Numbered from the stretch's first letter, positions 15,476-24,055 are shown. The stretch is 28,603 bases of DNA from JAHDBG01 sp963922315 (GCA_963922315.1 CAWUID010000027.1:1-28603), one strand, 5' to 3'. Program-made: numbers and translations. Notes: a model not told the origin generated them from the sequence alone.

Positions 15476-16204
15476 TTAATGTAGTTGGTAGACGATCGGG
15501 ACTGTCACCGGCCAGGGACGTTCACTGAGTGCAGCAGGTAGAGGTGGCAATAAGCCGTTCAGTTTTTGTACGCTACGCAGCGCGGCCTGGTTGAGTCGCT
15601 CGCTGGCTGTAGTGTGGTGCAACTGTATATTATGTAAACGATTGTCTGGTTGTATGTCAAAGCTGACTACGACAGTTCCTTGTTCGCCACGCTGACGGGC
15701 CAGTCGTGGATAATGCCGATGCTTTTTTAACAAACGATGCAGTTGTTGCAGATAGGCGGTTCGTAGTTGACGGTGCGCAGATTGGATAGCATTGGATGGC
15801 AATATAACAGGCACCTGGTCTTTTTGTGCAGTTTTGGTTGTGTCAGAAATGTTATCTGTGCGTTTTGTATCATGCGGTGTATCGCTATCATCTGTGTCCA
15901 ATACCTGGCGCTGTTTTGTTATCGAAGGGATCTTTGCAACAGGTTGATGCTGGCGTTTAGCGGCTGGCATTTTGCGAACGGGTCGCGTCTGTTCTGGCCT
16001 GGCTTGCAGTGGAGGAGTTTGGTTTTTTGTCGAGGCGGGCTGTGGTTCGGGTGCCGGTTGCAGATGAATGAGCACAGCGGTAGGTTGGTTCGATGGCGGG
16101 GTGAGGTGGGCTGTAAAGCTGGAATAGTTTGCTAAGACAAACCCGAGTAGCAGGTGCAATAAGCTGGCCGCCAGGAGATGACCTGGGTGTCGTAGCAGGT
16201 TCAA
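15476..16204 (-). CDS. tonB: TonB-family energy transducer
   Basis: A 242-residue TonB-like protein. A short cytoplasmic start and one membrane anchor (about 9-27, LLAASLLHLLLGFVLANY) are followed by a Pro/Gln/Lys-rich periplasmic spacer and a C-terminal TonB domain (about 150-242). The domain has the family pattern YLQQLHRLLKKHRHYPRLAR, then GTVVVSFDIQPDNRL, SERLNQAALRSVQKL and LPPLPAALSE. It would pass proton-motive energy to outer-membrane receptors such as the one at 2264-4225. ExbB and ExbD are not in the window. It starts 7 bp after thiD, so it is cotranscribed with it. The symbol is by family; several TonB paralogues per genome are common. Confidence 0.85.
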   Translation of the reverse strand: MNLLRHPGHLLAASLLHLLLGFVLANYSSFTAHLTPPSNQPTAVLIHLQPAPEPQPASTKNQTPPLQARPEQTRPVRKMPAAKRQHQPVAKIPSITKQRQVLDTDDSDTPHDTKRTDNISDTTKTAQKDQVPVILPSNAIQSAHRQLRTAYLQQLHRLLKKHRHYPRLARQRGEQGTVVVSFDIQPDNRLHNIQLHHTTASERLNQAALRSVQKLNGLLPPLPAALSERPWPVTVPIVYQLH

Positions 16205-16211
16205 ATGATGT

Positions 16212-17003
16212 TTAACGGTAACGGACGGGCAGGTGTTGTCCCTGTCCGGGTTGGTCTGCTTGATACAGACTGCGCCAGGTATATGCCTGGGCCTGTTGCA
16301 CCGCCTGGCTTATATTCTCGCCCAGTGCGATCTGACAAGCACACGCAGTTGCCAGGGTACAACCAGAGCCATGGTACGTGTGCGGCAGGCGTTCGCAGGT
16401 ATTTTTTTGTGGCGGTGTGGCCGGGCTGTACAGGGTATGTATCACTTGTGCGCCGGTGCTGTTGTCTTCGGTGCCGGTGAGTAAGATGTGCTGACAGCCC
16501 AGTCCCTGTAGCTGTGCGGCTGCTGCGGGTAATGTGTTCTGATCGCTCAGATGCATCAATTCGTGGTGATTTGGCGTCAGTAAAGTCGTGTACGGAATCA
16601 GGTGCTCCAGCATAGCGGCTGTTATAGCATCGTCCGCCAGCGCATAGCCACCACCTGCCGTGATAATCGGATCCAGCACGATGGGAACTTGTTGTTGACG
16701 TAGCATCGGGCTGAGCATACGGATCTGTGCTGTACTACCGAGCAGGCCCAGTTTAATCACATCAGGTGGGATATCAGCGCACAGAATATCCAGTTGATGT
16801 GCCAGTGCCGATGCAGGCAGTGCATGCACCTGGTGTACGTTGTGGCTGTCCTGAGTGGTTAATGCAGTCACTAACGTGCAGGCCCGGCATCCCAGAGTAT
16901 GGGCAGTTTCGATGTCAGCCTGGATGCCGGCGCCACCAGTCGGATCGTGTCCGCTGATACTCAACACAACCGGTCGTTGTCTGGCCCGGCGTGAGAGGTT
17001 CAT
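16212..17003 (-). CDS. thiD: Hydroxymethylpyrimidine/phosphomethylpyrimidine kinase
   Basis: A 263-residue ribokinase-fold enzyme that phosphorylates HMP and HMP-phosphate for thiamine synthesis. The substrate loop SGHDPTGGAGIQADIE near the N-terminus is diagnostic. KLGLLGS, VLDPIITAGGGYAL and TPNHHEL follow in the usual order, and the anion hole and catalytic segment HGSGCTLATACACQ lies near the C-terminus. The start overlaps the bamE stop (ATGA, 17000-17003), which fixes it. No TPP riboswitch is seen upstream, since the gene is embedded behind bamE. Confidence 0.95.
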   Translation of the reverse strand: MNLSRRARQRPVVLSISGHDPTGGAGIQADIETAHTLGCRACTLVTALTTQDSHNVHQVHALPASALAHQLDILCADIPPDVIKLGLLGSTAQIRMLSPMLRQQQVPIVLDPIITAGGGYALADDAITAAMLEHLIPYTTLLTPNHHELMHLSDQNTLPAAAAQLQGLGCQHILLTGTEDNSTGAQVIHTLYSPATPPQKNTCERLPHTYHGSGCTLATACACQIALGENISQAVQQAQAYTWRSLYQADQPGQGQHLPVRYR

Positions 17004-17434
17004 TCAAGCCGGTCAGGTACTGCTATCATGCCAGGCGCAGTGGTATTATCCGGGGTGTGGTTCCCGGTATCTCCGCTGATGCGCACCAGAATATCCTGTT
17101 CGAAGTGTAGTGTGATGCGACGGATGGTTTGCGGCTGACTACCGGCGCCGAGGCTGTAGACATAGTCCCAGCGTTCGGCATGAAAGTGATCCTGTAATTG
17201 TGGCGTACCTAGTAACTGACGTACCTGATGGCGGGTCATACCAGGCCTGAGAATCTCAAGTTGCTCTGCGCTGAGCTGGTCGCCCTGAATAATGGTTGGC
17301 TGATAAAACAGATCGGCCTCATCCAGCAGACGTATCACATTGTCTGAAGTGCATCCGGTAAGAGCAAGAATGAAGATCGTCTGTATAATGAAACGGACTA
17401 TATTGGCTGAATCTGTTAGCTGATGGCGCGACAT
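17000..17434 (-). CDS. bamE: Outer-membrane assembly lipoprotein BamE
   Basis: A 144-residue lipoprotein of the BAM complex, which inserts beta-barrels into the outer membrane. The signal peptide (hydrophobic FIIQTIFILAL) ends in the lipobox LTGC with acylated Cys28. The mature part has the SmpA/OmlA pattern FYQPTIIQGDQLSAEQLEIL, then RPGMTRHQVRQLLGTPQLQD and ERWDYVYSLG. I chose ATG 17434 because it gives a normal-length signal peptide; an upstream ATG eight codons earlier (17458) is possible. The start region overlaps or nearly touches the divergent fur gene, so its promoter must lie within fur. Confidence 0.93.
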   Translation of the reverse strand: MSRHQLTDSANIVRFIIQTIFILALTGCTSDNVIRLLDEADLFYQPTIIQGDQLSAEQLEILRPGMTRHQVRQLLGTPQLQDHFHAERWDYVYSLGAGSQPQTIRRITLHFEQDILVRISGDTGNHTPDNTTAPGMIAVPDRLE

Positions 17435-17449
17435 AAGAAGGAGTCTGTG

Positions 17450-17872
17450 TTGGATCATGCAACCATTCGTAAGGCTGGGCTGAAAGTCACTCTGCCCCGG
17501 GTGAAGGTACTGGAAATGCTGGGTTCTGCCAAGGCGCGGCACCTGACAGCGGAAGAGGTTTATCGGTTGTTACTGGCAAAAGGTGAAGATATCAGTCTCG
17601 CCACGGTTTACCGTGTGTTAACCCAGTTTGTCGACGTGGGCCTGGCAGAACGGCACCGGTTTGAGGAAGGCCAGGCTGTGTTTGAGCTGAATCGCGGTGA
17701 TCATCATGATCATATTATTTGTCAGCAATGTGGTCGGGTTGAAGAGTTTTTTGATGCCACCATTGAACAACATCAGCAATCAGTCGCTGAACAGAAGGGC
17801 TTCGTAGTAGAAGATCATGCCTTGATTATTTACGGGCGTTGCACGAAACCGGCATGTCCACACCTGACATGA
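17450..17872 (+). CDS. fur: Ferric uptake regulator
   Basis: An Fe2+-dependent repressor of iron-uptake genes. A winged-helix DNA-binding half (KAGLKVTLPRVKVLEML, then LTAEEVYRLL and ISLATVYRVLTQF) is followed by the metal-binding dimer half with HHDHIICQQCGRVEEF and a C-terminal CTKPACPH. I chose TTG 17450 because AAGGAG (17438-17443) lies six bases upstream and the resulting N-terminus aligns in length with E. coli and Pseudomonas Fur. An in-frame ATG at 17423 would add nine residues but has no ribosome binding site and overlaps the bamE start. The resulting protein is 140 residues, normal for Fur. Confidence 0.94.
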   Translation: MDHATIRKAGLKVTLPRVKVLEMLGSAKARHLTAEEVYRLLLAKGEDISLATVYRVLTQFVDVGLAERHRFEEGQAVFELNRGDHHDHIICQQCGRVEEFFDATIEQHQQSVAEQKGFVVEDHALIIYGRCTKPACPHLT

Positions 17873-17882
17873 AATATATCTT

Positions 17883-18542
17883 TTAACGAATAATGTCTGG
17901 ACCGTTGTCGCAACCGAGAATCAGCATATCTGCCGGCCGCTGTGCAAATAGCCCGACACTAACCACTCCGGCAATCTGATTGATGGTCTGTTCCAGCTGG
18001 AGGGGCTGCATGATTTCTAAGCCATGCACATCCAGAACCGGATTGTGATTGTCAGTGAGATAGTCTTCACGCCAGACCGGGTTCCCGCCGAGCTTGACCA
18101 ATTCGCGTGCAACATAGCTGCGCGCCATCGGGATCACTTCAACCGGCAGTGGGTACTCACCCAGCACTCTGACCTGTTTATGCTGGTCGGCGATGCAGAT
18201 AAATTGCTGACTGGCAGCTGCAATCACTTTTTCACGTGTTAGTGCACCACCGCCACCCTTGATCAACTGACGATGATGATTACATTCATCTGCACCGTCC
18301 ACATAGACTGGCAAAGTGCCGGCAGTGTTCAGTTCAATGATTGGTATATGATAATGTCGTAACAGGGTGGCTGTAGTCTCAGAGCTGGCAACTGCGCCGC
18401 GATAGCGGCCCTTAATTTTTGCCAATGCTTCAATAAAATAACGTACTGTTGAGCCGGTACCCACGCCGATGATGCCATCTTGCGGCAGATAGTCTATCGC
18501 TGCGATAGCGGCCTGTTGCTTCAAAGACTCATGATCTGACAT
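17883..18542 (-). CDS. rpiA: Ribose-5-phosphate isomerase A
   Basis: Interconverts ribose 5-phosphate and ribulose 5-phosphate in the pentose phosphate pathway; 219 residues, the normal size. Visible motifs are the phosphate-binding GIIGVGTGSTVRYFIEAL, then SSETTATLLRHYHIP, YVDGADECNHHRQLIKGGGG (Asp and Glu of the active site) and ALTREKVIA. ATG 18542 gives the usual N-terminus; ATG 18551, overlapping the rhodanese stop, is also possible. It is last in the aroQ-accB-accC-rhodanese-rpiA minus-strand series and converges on fur with about 10 bp between the stops. Confidence 0.96.
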   Translation of the reverse strand: MSDHESLKQQAAIAAIDYLPQDGIIGVGTGSTVRYFIEALAKIKGRYRGAVASSETTATLLRHYHIPIIELNTAGTLPVYVDGADECNHHRQLIKGGGGALTREKVIAAASQQFICIADQHKQVRVLGEYPLPVEVIPMARSYVARELVKLGGNPVWREDYLTDNHNPVLDVHGLEIMQPLQLEQTINQIAGVVSVGLFAQRPADMLILGCDNGPDIIR

Positions 18543-18544
18543 GG

Positions 18545-18985
18545 TCAGCATTGTTCCCAGGGTAGTCCGCGAAAACGCCAGCCGTTTAAGGTGCTACGCT
18601 GATGCTGCTCATTCAGCTTACCCTCGAACCCTTCCTCAACATGCGAAATGTTGCTGAAGCCTGCTGCCAGCAGGGCTTTACCAGCTTCCTGTGAGCGCTG
18701 ACCACTACGGCAGATCAGGATAATTGGTGGGCAGGCATCCGTTTGTTCCTCATTCGCACCAAGCGACAGTTTACGAACATCGGTGATGAAATCCGGATTT
18801 GCTTTCCAGCCAGGCTCGTCTATCCAGGGGATATGTACTGCGCCGACCGGGTGCCCGACAAACAGATATTCCATGGTTGAACGGACATCAACTAATAAAG
18901 CACGGCTGTCAGCCTGCAACAACTGGTAGGCTTCATCAGGAGACAGGTCTTTAACAGTTTTCAGGGAAGCTGGCTCGGATTGCAT
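18545..18985 (-). CDS. Single-domain rhodanese-like protein
   Basis: A 146-residue protein with one rhodanese domain. LLVDVRSTMEYLFVGHPVGA is the CH2A-type segment, and the catalytic loop CRSGQR (Cys92-Arg97) forms the sulfur- or anion-binding pocket. An insertion of about 30 residues (WKANPDFITDVRKLSLGANE) sits before the active-site strand, a feature of the AccA/PspE-like larger single-domain forms. It is cytoplasmic, with no signal peptide. The physiological sulfur acceptor is unknown; given sat in the window, a role in sulfur transfer is conceivable but not shown. ATG 18985 begins one base after the accC stop. The gene occupies the place where prmA is often found in relatives. Confidence 0.88.
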   Translation of the reverse strand: MQSEPASLKTVKDLSPDEAYQLLQADSRALLVDVRSTMEYLFVGHPVGAVHIPWIDEPGWKANPDFITDVRKLSLGANEEQTDACPPIILICRSGQRSQEAGKALLAAGFSNISHVEEGFEGKLNEQHQRSTLNGWRFRGLPWEQC

Positions 18986-18986
18986 G

Positions 18987-20327
18987 TTACAGGCCAAGTT
19001 TTTTTTCTAAATAATGAATATTGGCGCCACCTTCAATAAACGCAGAGTCACGCATAATCCTGGCTTGTAGCGGCGCATTGGTTTTGATGCCTTCGATGAC
19101 CATTTCGGATAACGCCCCCCGCATGCGGGTGATGGCTACATCGCGCGTGTCTCCATAGGTGATCAGTTTGCCAATCATCGAATCATAGTAAGGCGGTACA
19201 CGATAACCACTGTAGATGTGACTATCGATCCGCACACCAGGGCCACCTGGCATGTGTACTTGAGTGATCTGCCCCGGACACGGCATAAAGTTATCCGGGT
19301 CTTCTGCATTGATCCGGCATTCAATGGCATGTCCCTGCAGCTTAATATCTTCCTGCGTGTAGCGCAGAGGTTCACCGGCAGCGATGTATAATTGTTCTTT
19401 TACGATATCCACACCGGTAATCAACTCAGTCACCGGGTGTTCAACCTGTACCCGGGTATTCATTTCAATAAAATAAAATTCGCCATTCTCGTACAAAAAC
19501 TCGAATGTACCGGCGCCGCGATAACCGATCTGGCGACAGGCTTCAGCACAACGATTACCGATTTTAGCGCGTAGTTCCGGTGAGATGCCGGGTGCTGGTG
19601 CTTCTTCTACCACTTTCTGATGTCGGCGTTGCATTGAACAATCGCGTTCGCCCAGATAAATGGCATGGCCATGCTCATCGGCTAATACCTGGATTTCAAT
19701 ATGGCGCGGGTTTTCCAGGTATTTTTCCATGTAGACTGTGCTGTTGCCGAAGGCTGTATCGGCTTCAGTCCGGGTCAGTGAAATTGCATTCAGCAACGCG
19801 GCTTCAGTGTGCACGACCCGCATCCCGCGACCACCACCACCACCGGCAGCTTTGATAATCACCGGATAACCAATGTCGCGTCCGAGTTGTAAGGTACGTT
19901 CATCGTTATCATCCAGTGGACCATCAGAACCCGGCACGGTCGGTACACCGGCTGATTTCATAGACTCGATCGCAGTGATTTTGTCACCCATCAGACGGAT
20001 GGTGTCAGGTTTCGGGCCGATAAAGATAAAGCCGGATTGTTCAACCCATTCAGCAAAATCTGCATTTTCAGATAAAAAGCCATAGCCCGGATGCACTGCA
20101 ACGGCGTCGCAGACCTCGGCAGCACTGATAATTGCCGGCACATTCAGGTAACTTTCAGCAGAAGGTGCCGGTCCGATACAGACGGCATCATCAGCCAGGC
20201 GAACATGTAGCAAGTCACGGTCAGCTTCTGAGTGCACAGCCACTGTTTTGATGCCGAGTTCGCGGCAGGCACGTACAATACGCAGTGCAATTTCGCCCCG
20301 GTTAGCAATAACGATTTTTTCCAGCAT
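18987..20327 (-). CDS. accC: Acetyl-CoA carboxylase, biotin carboxylase subunit
   Basis: An ATP-grasp enzyme that carboxylates biotin on AccB with bicarbonate, the first half-reaction of fatty-acid synthesis. It has 446 residues against about 449 in E. coli. Visible elements are MLEKIVIANRGEIALRIVRA at the N-terminus, the glycine-rich lid AAGGGGGRGMRVV, then EIQVLADEHGHAIYLGERDC, SMQRRHQKVVEEAPAP and EMNTRVQVEHPVTE with the catalytic Glu/Arg. It lies 5 bp after accB and 1 bp before the rhodanese gene, so all are probably one transcript. Confidence 0.98.
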   Translation of the reverse strand: MLEKIVIANRGEIALRIVRACRELGIKTVAVHSEADRDLLHVRLADDAVCIGPAPSAESYLNVPAIISAAEVCDAVAVHPGYGFLSENADFAEWVEQSGFIFIGPKPDTIRLMGDKITAIESMKSAGVPTVPGSDGPLDDNDERTLQLGRDIGYPVIIKAAGGGGGRGMRVVHTEAALLNAISLTRTEADTAFGNSTVYMEKYLENPRHIEIQVLADEHGHAIYLGERDCSMQRRHQKVVEEAPAPGISPELRAKIGNRCAEACRQIGYRGAGTFEFLYENGEFYFIEMNTRVQVEHPVTELITGVDIVKEQLYIAAGEPLRYTQEDIKLQGHAIECRINAEDPDNFMPCPGQITQVHMPGGPGVRIDSHIYSGYRVPPYYDSMIGKLITYGDTRDVAITRMRGALSEMVIEGIKTNAPLQARIMRDSAFIEGGANIHYLEKKLGL

Positions 20328-20332
20328 GTGGA

Positions 20333-20785
20333 TTATCCGATCACAAACAAAGGTTGGTTGTACTCAACCGGCTGCCCGTTTTCAACCAGGATGTCGGTGA
20401 TAGTACCGGACTGATCTGCTTCGATCTGATTCAGAATCTTCATCGCTTCCACAATACATAAGGTATCACCGGCACGAACTGACTGACCAATCTCAACAAA
20501 AGCAGACGCAGTGGGTGAGGGGGCACGGTAAAAAGTGCCGACAATAGGTGATTTCACCTGATATCCGGCAGGTTGTGTTTCAGCAGCAGGCTCTGCAGAA
20601 TTTTCAGCCATGGCGGGTGCGGTAACGACCGGAGCAGCCGGTGGTGCGGCAACTGGTACCGCAGCGACGACACCAGTACCTTGCCGGTTAATTCGTACCG
20701 ATTCTTCGCCTTCGCGAATTTCCAGTTCAGTCACATCTGATTCGTTGACCAGTTCAATCAATTTTTTGATTTTGCGAATATCCAT
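20333..20785 (-). CDS. accB: Biotin carboxyl carrier protein of acetyl-CoA carboxylase
   Basis: A 150-residue carrier whose biotin shuttles CO2 between AccC and the AccAD transferase. An N-terminal helical part (MDIRKIKKLIELVNESDVTE) leads to an Ala/Pro-rich linker (about 40-75). The biotinyl domain follows, with the biotinylated Lys116 in VEAMKILNQIEAD and the protruding-thumb segment RAPSPTASAF. The residue after the target lysine pair is Ile (AMKI) where E. coli has Met (AMKM). AAAGAG six bases before the ATG is a good ribosome binding site. It sits between aroQ and accC. Confidence 0.97.
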   Translation of the reverse strand: MDIRKIKKLIELVNESDVTELEIREGEESVRINRQGTGVVAAVPVAAPPAAPVVTAPAMAENSAEPAAETQPAGYQVKSPIVGTFYRAPSPTASAFVEIGQSVRAGDTLCIVEAMKILNQIEADQSGTITDILVENGQPVEYNQPLFVIG

Positions 20786-20795
20786 GAAAATCTCT

Positions 20796-21239
20796 TTAAG
20801 TTCTGTTGTGAATGAATTGCAGAGCGGCGCTTAATGCCAGCTCGTAACCATATGCACCCAGTCCGCTGATTACGCCGGTTGCAATGTCGGACAGATAGGA
20901 GTGCTGACGAAATGTCTCACGAGCGTAAATGTTTGATAAGTGGATTTCGATAAACGGAATGCGCACACCAAGCAAGGCATCCCGCAGAGCAATGCTGGTG
21001 TGTGTGAAAGCCGCCGGGTTGATCAGAATAAAATCTGTTGGCTCGTTAATTGTCTGATGGATGCGTTCGAGAAGAACAGCTTCTGAATTAGTTTGCAGAA
21101 AATGGCATTGATGTTGCTGGCCGGCCTGTTCATGCAGGCGCTGTTCGATCTGCGCTAAGGTAGTGTGCCCGTATTTTTCTGGTTCACGCTTTCCAAGCAG
21201 ATTCAGGTTCGGGCCATTCAGGATCAGGATATGTGCCAT
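20796..21239 (-). CDS. aroQ: 3-dehydroquinate dehydratase, type II
   Basis: Dehydrates 3-dehydroquinate in the shikimate pathway. The 147-residue chain matches type II enzymes. ILILNGPNLNLLGKREPEKY begins it, with the flexible catalytic loop (Arg and Tyr); INPAAFTHTSIALRDALLG and EIHLSNIYARE (catalytic His) follow. The usual Thr in LLG(T)REP is Lys here. ATG 21239 is the start that gives the family N-terminus; the frame is open about 100 codons further upstream but those residues resemble nothing. It is the first gene of aroQ-accB-accC. Confidence 0.96.
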   Translation of the reverse strand: MAHILILNGPNLNLLGKREPEKYGHTTLAQIEQRLHEQAGQQHQCHFLQTNSEAVLLERIHQTINEPTDFILINPAAFTHTSIALRDALLGVRIPFIEIHLSNIYARETFRQHSYLSDIATGVISGLGAYGYELALSAALQFIHNRT

Positions 21240-21589
21240 AACGTATTCAGCACCGAACAGGTGACAATATGCTGCGAACAGTAATAAATTGACCGATATT
21301 GTCTGATAACTCAGGCAGAATTTCCAGTATTTTGTGGTTTGTCGGCCTGGAGATAGCGAAGGTGCAGCCAATAAATTCCGGGTATGTTGCAAGATGAAGT
21401 TGTTATCTGACTGCAATACCGTGTGTGACATAATGCACATTGATGGCTTGATTGTCGGTCTGGCAATGCAATTGCTGAACCACGACTTCAGAAATGCTAA
21501 TATGCCGGCTGGTCGCAACAGATACGATATTCTCTGTGGCGTATCAATTAAACCCATTATGAGCCAAAGCTGTTATTACAAGGGAGATT
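21240..21589. other. Divergent intergenic region between aroQ and sthA
   Basis: About 350 bp without a credible gene. It must hold the promoters for the aroQ-acc run (leftward) and the sthA-recA-hisC-tyrA run (rightward). I find no consensus -35/-10 pair with proper spacing and no LexA-type box. AGGGAG (21581-21586) is a strong ribosome binding site for sthA. Long frames on both strands cross it but have no protein character. Confidence 0.6.
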
Positions 21590-22987
21590 ATGTCGGATAG
21601 ACAGTATGACGTGATTGTGATCGGATCAGGGCCTGCTGGTGAAGGTGTCAGCATGAACCTGGCAAAACGTGGTCGGCGGGTCGCGGTCGTGGAGGAGCAG
21701 GCTCAGGTGGGTGGCAATTGTACCCACAAGGGTACGATTCCAAGCAAGGCGCTGCGTCACTCAATCCAACTATTGGCTGATTACCGTCGTCATCCGTTGT
21801 TTGCAACAACCTTGAGTGCTATGGAAGTTACCTGGCCGATGTTGTTACAGGCAGCACAACAAGTGATTCAGCAGCAGGTCAGCGTCCGCCAGCGATTTTA
21901 CCCGCGCAATGGCGTGGCAGTCTGGCATGGTCAGGCTGCGTTCGTGGATGCACAGACGATCGCGGTGACAGATCAACAAGGGCAGGTGCAGCAACTCAGT
22001 GCAGATCATGTTGTATTAGCGACCGGATCACGTCCTTATCGGCCAGCGCAGATTGATTTTAACCATCCACAAGTGGTGGATAGTGACACAGTTCTTACGC
22101 TGAAGCAGACCCCGAAACGAGTCACTATTTACGGCGCTGGTGTTATCGGGTGTGAATATGCCTCAATTTTTGCGAATCTGGACATCAAGGTCAATCTGAT
22201 CAATACCCGGGACCGGTTATTATCCTTTCTGGATAACGATATTACTGATGCACTGAGTTACCACTTGCGTGATCAGGGCGTAGTGGTAATGCATGATGAA
22301 CAGATTGCGCAATGGCAAGACGATGGCGATTGTCAGATATTGCATTGCCAGTCTGGCAAAGAGATCCGGTCTGATGTGCTGTTCTGGGCGAACGGACGCA
22401 CTGGTAATACAGATCACCTGAATCTGGATCAGGTCGGTATTTCTGTGAACTCACGCGGCCAGGTCGACATCAATACTTCTTTTCAGACCAGCTTGCCGCA
22501 TATCTACGCCGTTGGCGATGTCGCAGGACCACCTGCACTGGCAAGCACCAGCTATGATCAGGGACGCTTTGTCGGCCACTTGATTGCACAGGGTGAAGCA
22601 GACTGGCAATTACTGAGCGAAGCGCCGACGGGTATTTATACCAGTCCGGAGATCAGTTCCGTCGGTAAGACAGAACAGGAACTGACTGAACAGAATATCC
22701 CATATGAAGTCGGCCACGCAGAATTTAAGAATCTGGCGCGAGCGCAGATTGCCGGGCGGCATGAAGGGATGCTGAAGATTTTGTTTCACCGTGAAACCCT
22801 GCAACTGCTCGGTATCCATTGTTTCGGTGATCAGGCCTCGGAAATTGTGCACATCGGCCAGGCGATTATGGCACAGCCGGATGAGTCTAATTCAATCAAC
22901 TATTTTGCAAATACGACTTTTAATTACCCGACGATGGCTGAGGCCTATCGGGTTGCCGCACTCTGCGGCCTGAACCGGATTCAATGA
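21590..22987 (+). CDS. sthA: Soluble pyridine nucleotide transhydrogenase
   Basis: An FAD-dependent enzyme that transfers hydride between NADPH and NAD+, mainly consuming NADPH. It has 465 residues. The FAD dinucleotide fold is at 11-17 (IGSGPAG), and GGNCTHKGTIPSKALRH (41-57) is the SthA form of the disulfide-reductase loop, in which the second redox cysteine is replaced by Thr, so it cannot reduce disulfides like its relatives. A second fold (GAGVIGCEYASIF) binds NAD(P), VYAVGDV-type IYAVGDVAGPP contacts FAD, and the C-terminal dimer domain (FNYPTMAEAYRVAALCGL) matches. It heads a tight run with recA 13 bp downstream. Confidence 0.96.
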   Translation: MSDRQYDVIVIGSGPAGEGVSMNLAKRGRRVAVVEEQAQVGGNCTHKGTIPSKALRHSIQLLADYRRHPLFATTLSAMEVTWPMLLQAAQQVIQQQVSVRQRFYPRNGVAVWHGQAAFVDAQTIAVTDQQGQVQQLSADHVVLATGSRPYRPAQIDFNHPQVVDSDTVLTLKQTPKRVTIYGAGVIGCEYASIFANLDIKVNLINTRDRLLSFLDNDITDALSYHLRDQGVVVMHDEQIAQWQDDGDCQILHCQSGKEIRSDVLFWANGRTGNTDHLNLDQVGISVNSRGQVDINTSFQTSLPHIYAVGDVAGPPALASTSYDQGRFVGHLIAQGEADWQLLSEAPTGIYTSPEISSVGKTEQELTEQNIPYEVGHAEFKNLARAQIAGRHEGMLKILFHRETLQLLGIHCFGDQASEIVHIGQAIMAQPDESNSINYFANTTFNYPTMAEAYRVAALCGLNRIQ

Positions 22988-23000
22988 CAGGATTACACGT

Positions 23001-24038
23001 ATGTTAGATGATAATCGCAAACGCGCCTTAGCTGCTGCACTTGGCCAGATTGAAAAACAGTTCGGTAAAGGTTCCGTGATGCGTATGGGCGATCATGTCG
23101 CCCATACGACAGCTGCTGTCTCAACCGGCTCTCTGACGCTGGATATTGCACTCGGGATTGGCGGCCTGCCCAAGGGGCGGGTCATCGAAATTTATGGCCC
23201 GGAATCATCTGGTAAGACCACACTCACTCTGCATTGCATCGCTGAAGGTCAGAAGACGGGTGGCACCTGCGCCTTTGTTGACGCTGAACACGCACTGGAT
23301 CCATCCTATGCGGCAAAGCTCGGGGTAAATATCGACGAATTACTTGTCTCCCAGCCAGATACCGGTGAGCAGGCCCTCGAAATTGCCGATATGCTGGTGC
23401 GTTCAAATGCCGTGGATATGGTGGTGGTGGATTCTGTTGCAGCTTTAACGCCAAAGGCAGAAATAGACGGCGACATGGGTGATTCGCACGTCGGTCTGCA
23501 GGCACGCCTGATGTCGCAGGCATTGCGTAAGTTGACTGCGAATATCAAAAAATCAAATTGCATTGTGATTTTTATCAATCAGATCCGGATGAAGATCGGA
23601 GTCATGTTCGGTAGTCCGGAAACGACGACTGGTGGTAATGCACTCAAATTTTATTCTTCGGTGCGTCTGGATATCCGTCGGATAGGTGCCCTGAAAAAAG
23701 GTGATGAAATAATCGGCAATGATACCCGGGTAAAAGTGGTAAAAAATAAAGTTGCACCGCCATTTAAACAGGCCAATTTCGAGATTTTTTACGGACAGGG
23801 TATTTCGCGTGAGAGCGAACTGATTGAGCTGGGTGTGGCTGCCGGTCTGATGGAAAAAGCAGGCGCCTGGTACAGCTATGCCGGCAAACGGATCGGGCAG
23901 GGACGCGAGAATGTACGCAATTTTTTACGCGAAACCCCGGAGATTGCCACACAGATAGAACAAAAAGTGCGGGCAAAATATCTGCCTGACAGCACAACGA
24001 CAGATGAAGACGCTGCCGAAGACAAAGCACCAAAATAA
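23001..24038 (+). CDS. recA: Recombinase RecA
   Basis: The 345-residue strand-exchange and SOS coprotease protein. Walker A GPESSGKT is at 66-73, followed by FVDAEHALDP, the Walker B strand VDMVVVDSVAAL, loop L1 GDSHVGLQARLMSQALRKL and loop L2 with MFGSPETTTGGNALKF. The acidic C-terminal tail (TTTDEDAAEDKAPK) is typical. Unusually, it begins 13 bp after sthA and is followed after 17 bp by hisC. There is no LexA box in the gap or in the last part of sthA, and no recX after it. Either the SOS promoter lies elsewhere or the gene is not controlled in the standard way. Confidence 0.98.
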   Translation: MLDDNRKRALAAALGQIEKQFGKGSVMRMGDHVAHTTAAVSTGSLTLDIALGIGGLPKGRVIEIYGPESSGKTTLTLHCIAEGQKTGGTCAFVDAEHALDPSYAAKLGVNIDELLVSQPDTGEQALEIADMLVRSNAVDMVVVDSVAALTPKAEIDGDMGDSHVGLQARLMSQALRKLTANIKKSNCIVIFINQIRMKIGVMFGSPETTTGGNALKFYSSVRLDIRRIGALKKGDEIIGNDTRVKVVKNKVAPPFKQANFEIFYGQGISRESELIELGVAAGLMEKAGAWYSYAGKRIGQGRENVRNFLRETPEIATQIEQKVRAKYLPDSTTTDEDAAEDKAPK

Positions 24039-24055
24039 GACAGGACTCAGTACAG

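Noticed and set aside
15360..15479. A plus-strand frame of 39 residues (MITELLVGWWLKKRHDKRRQ...) between gmhA and tonB, and an opposing hydrophobic frame starting at TTG 15458
   Set aside because: Both occupy the same 150-bp gap, neither has a good ribosome binding site, and the minus-strand frame runs deep into gmhA. I cannot choose either with confidence.
21334..21600. Plus-strand frame of 88 residues across the aroQ-sthA gap
   Set aside because: It overlaps the sthA start in another frame, has no family features, and its region is better explained as divergent promoter DNA.
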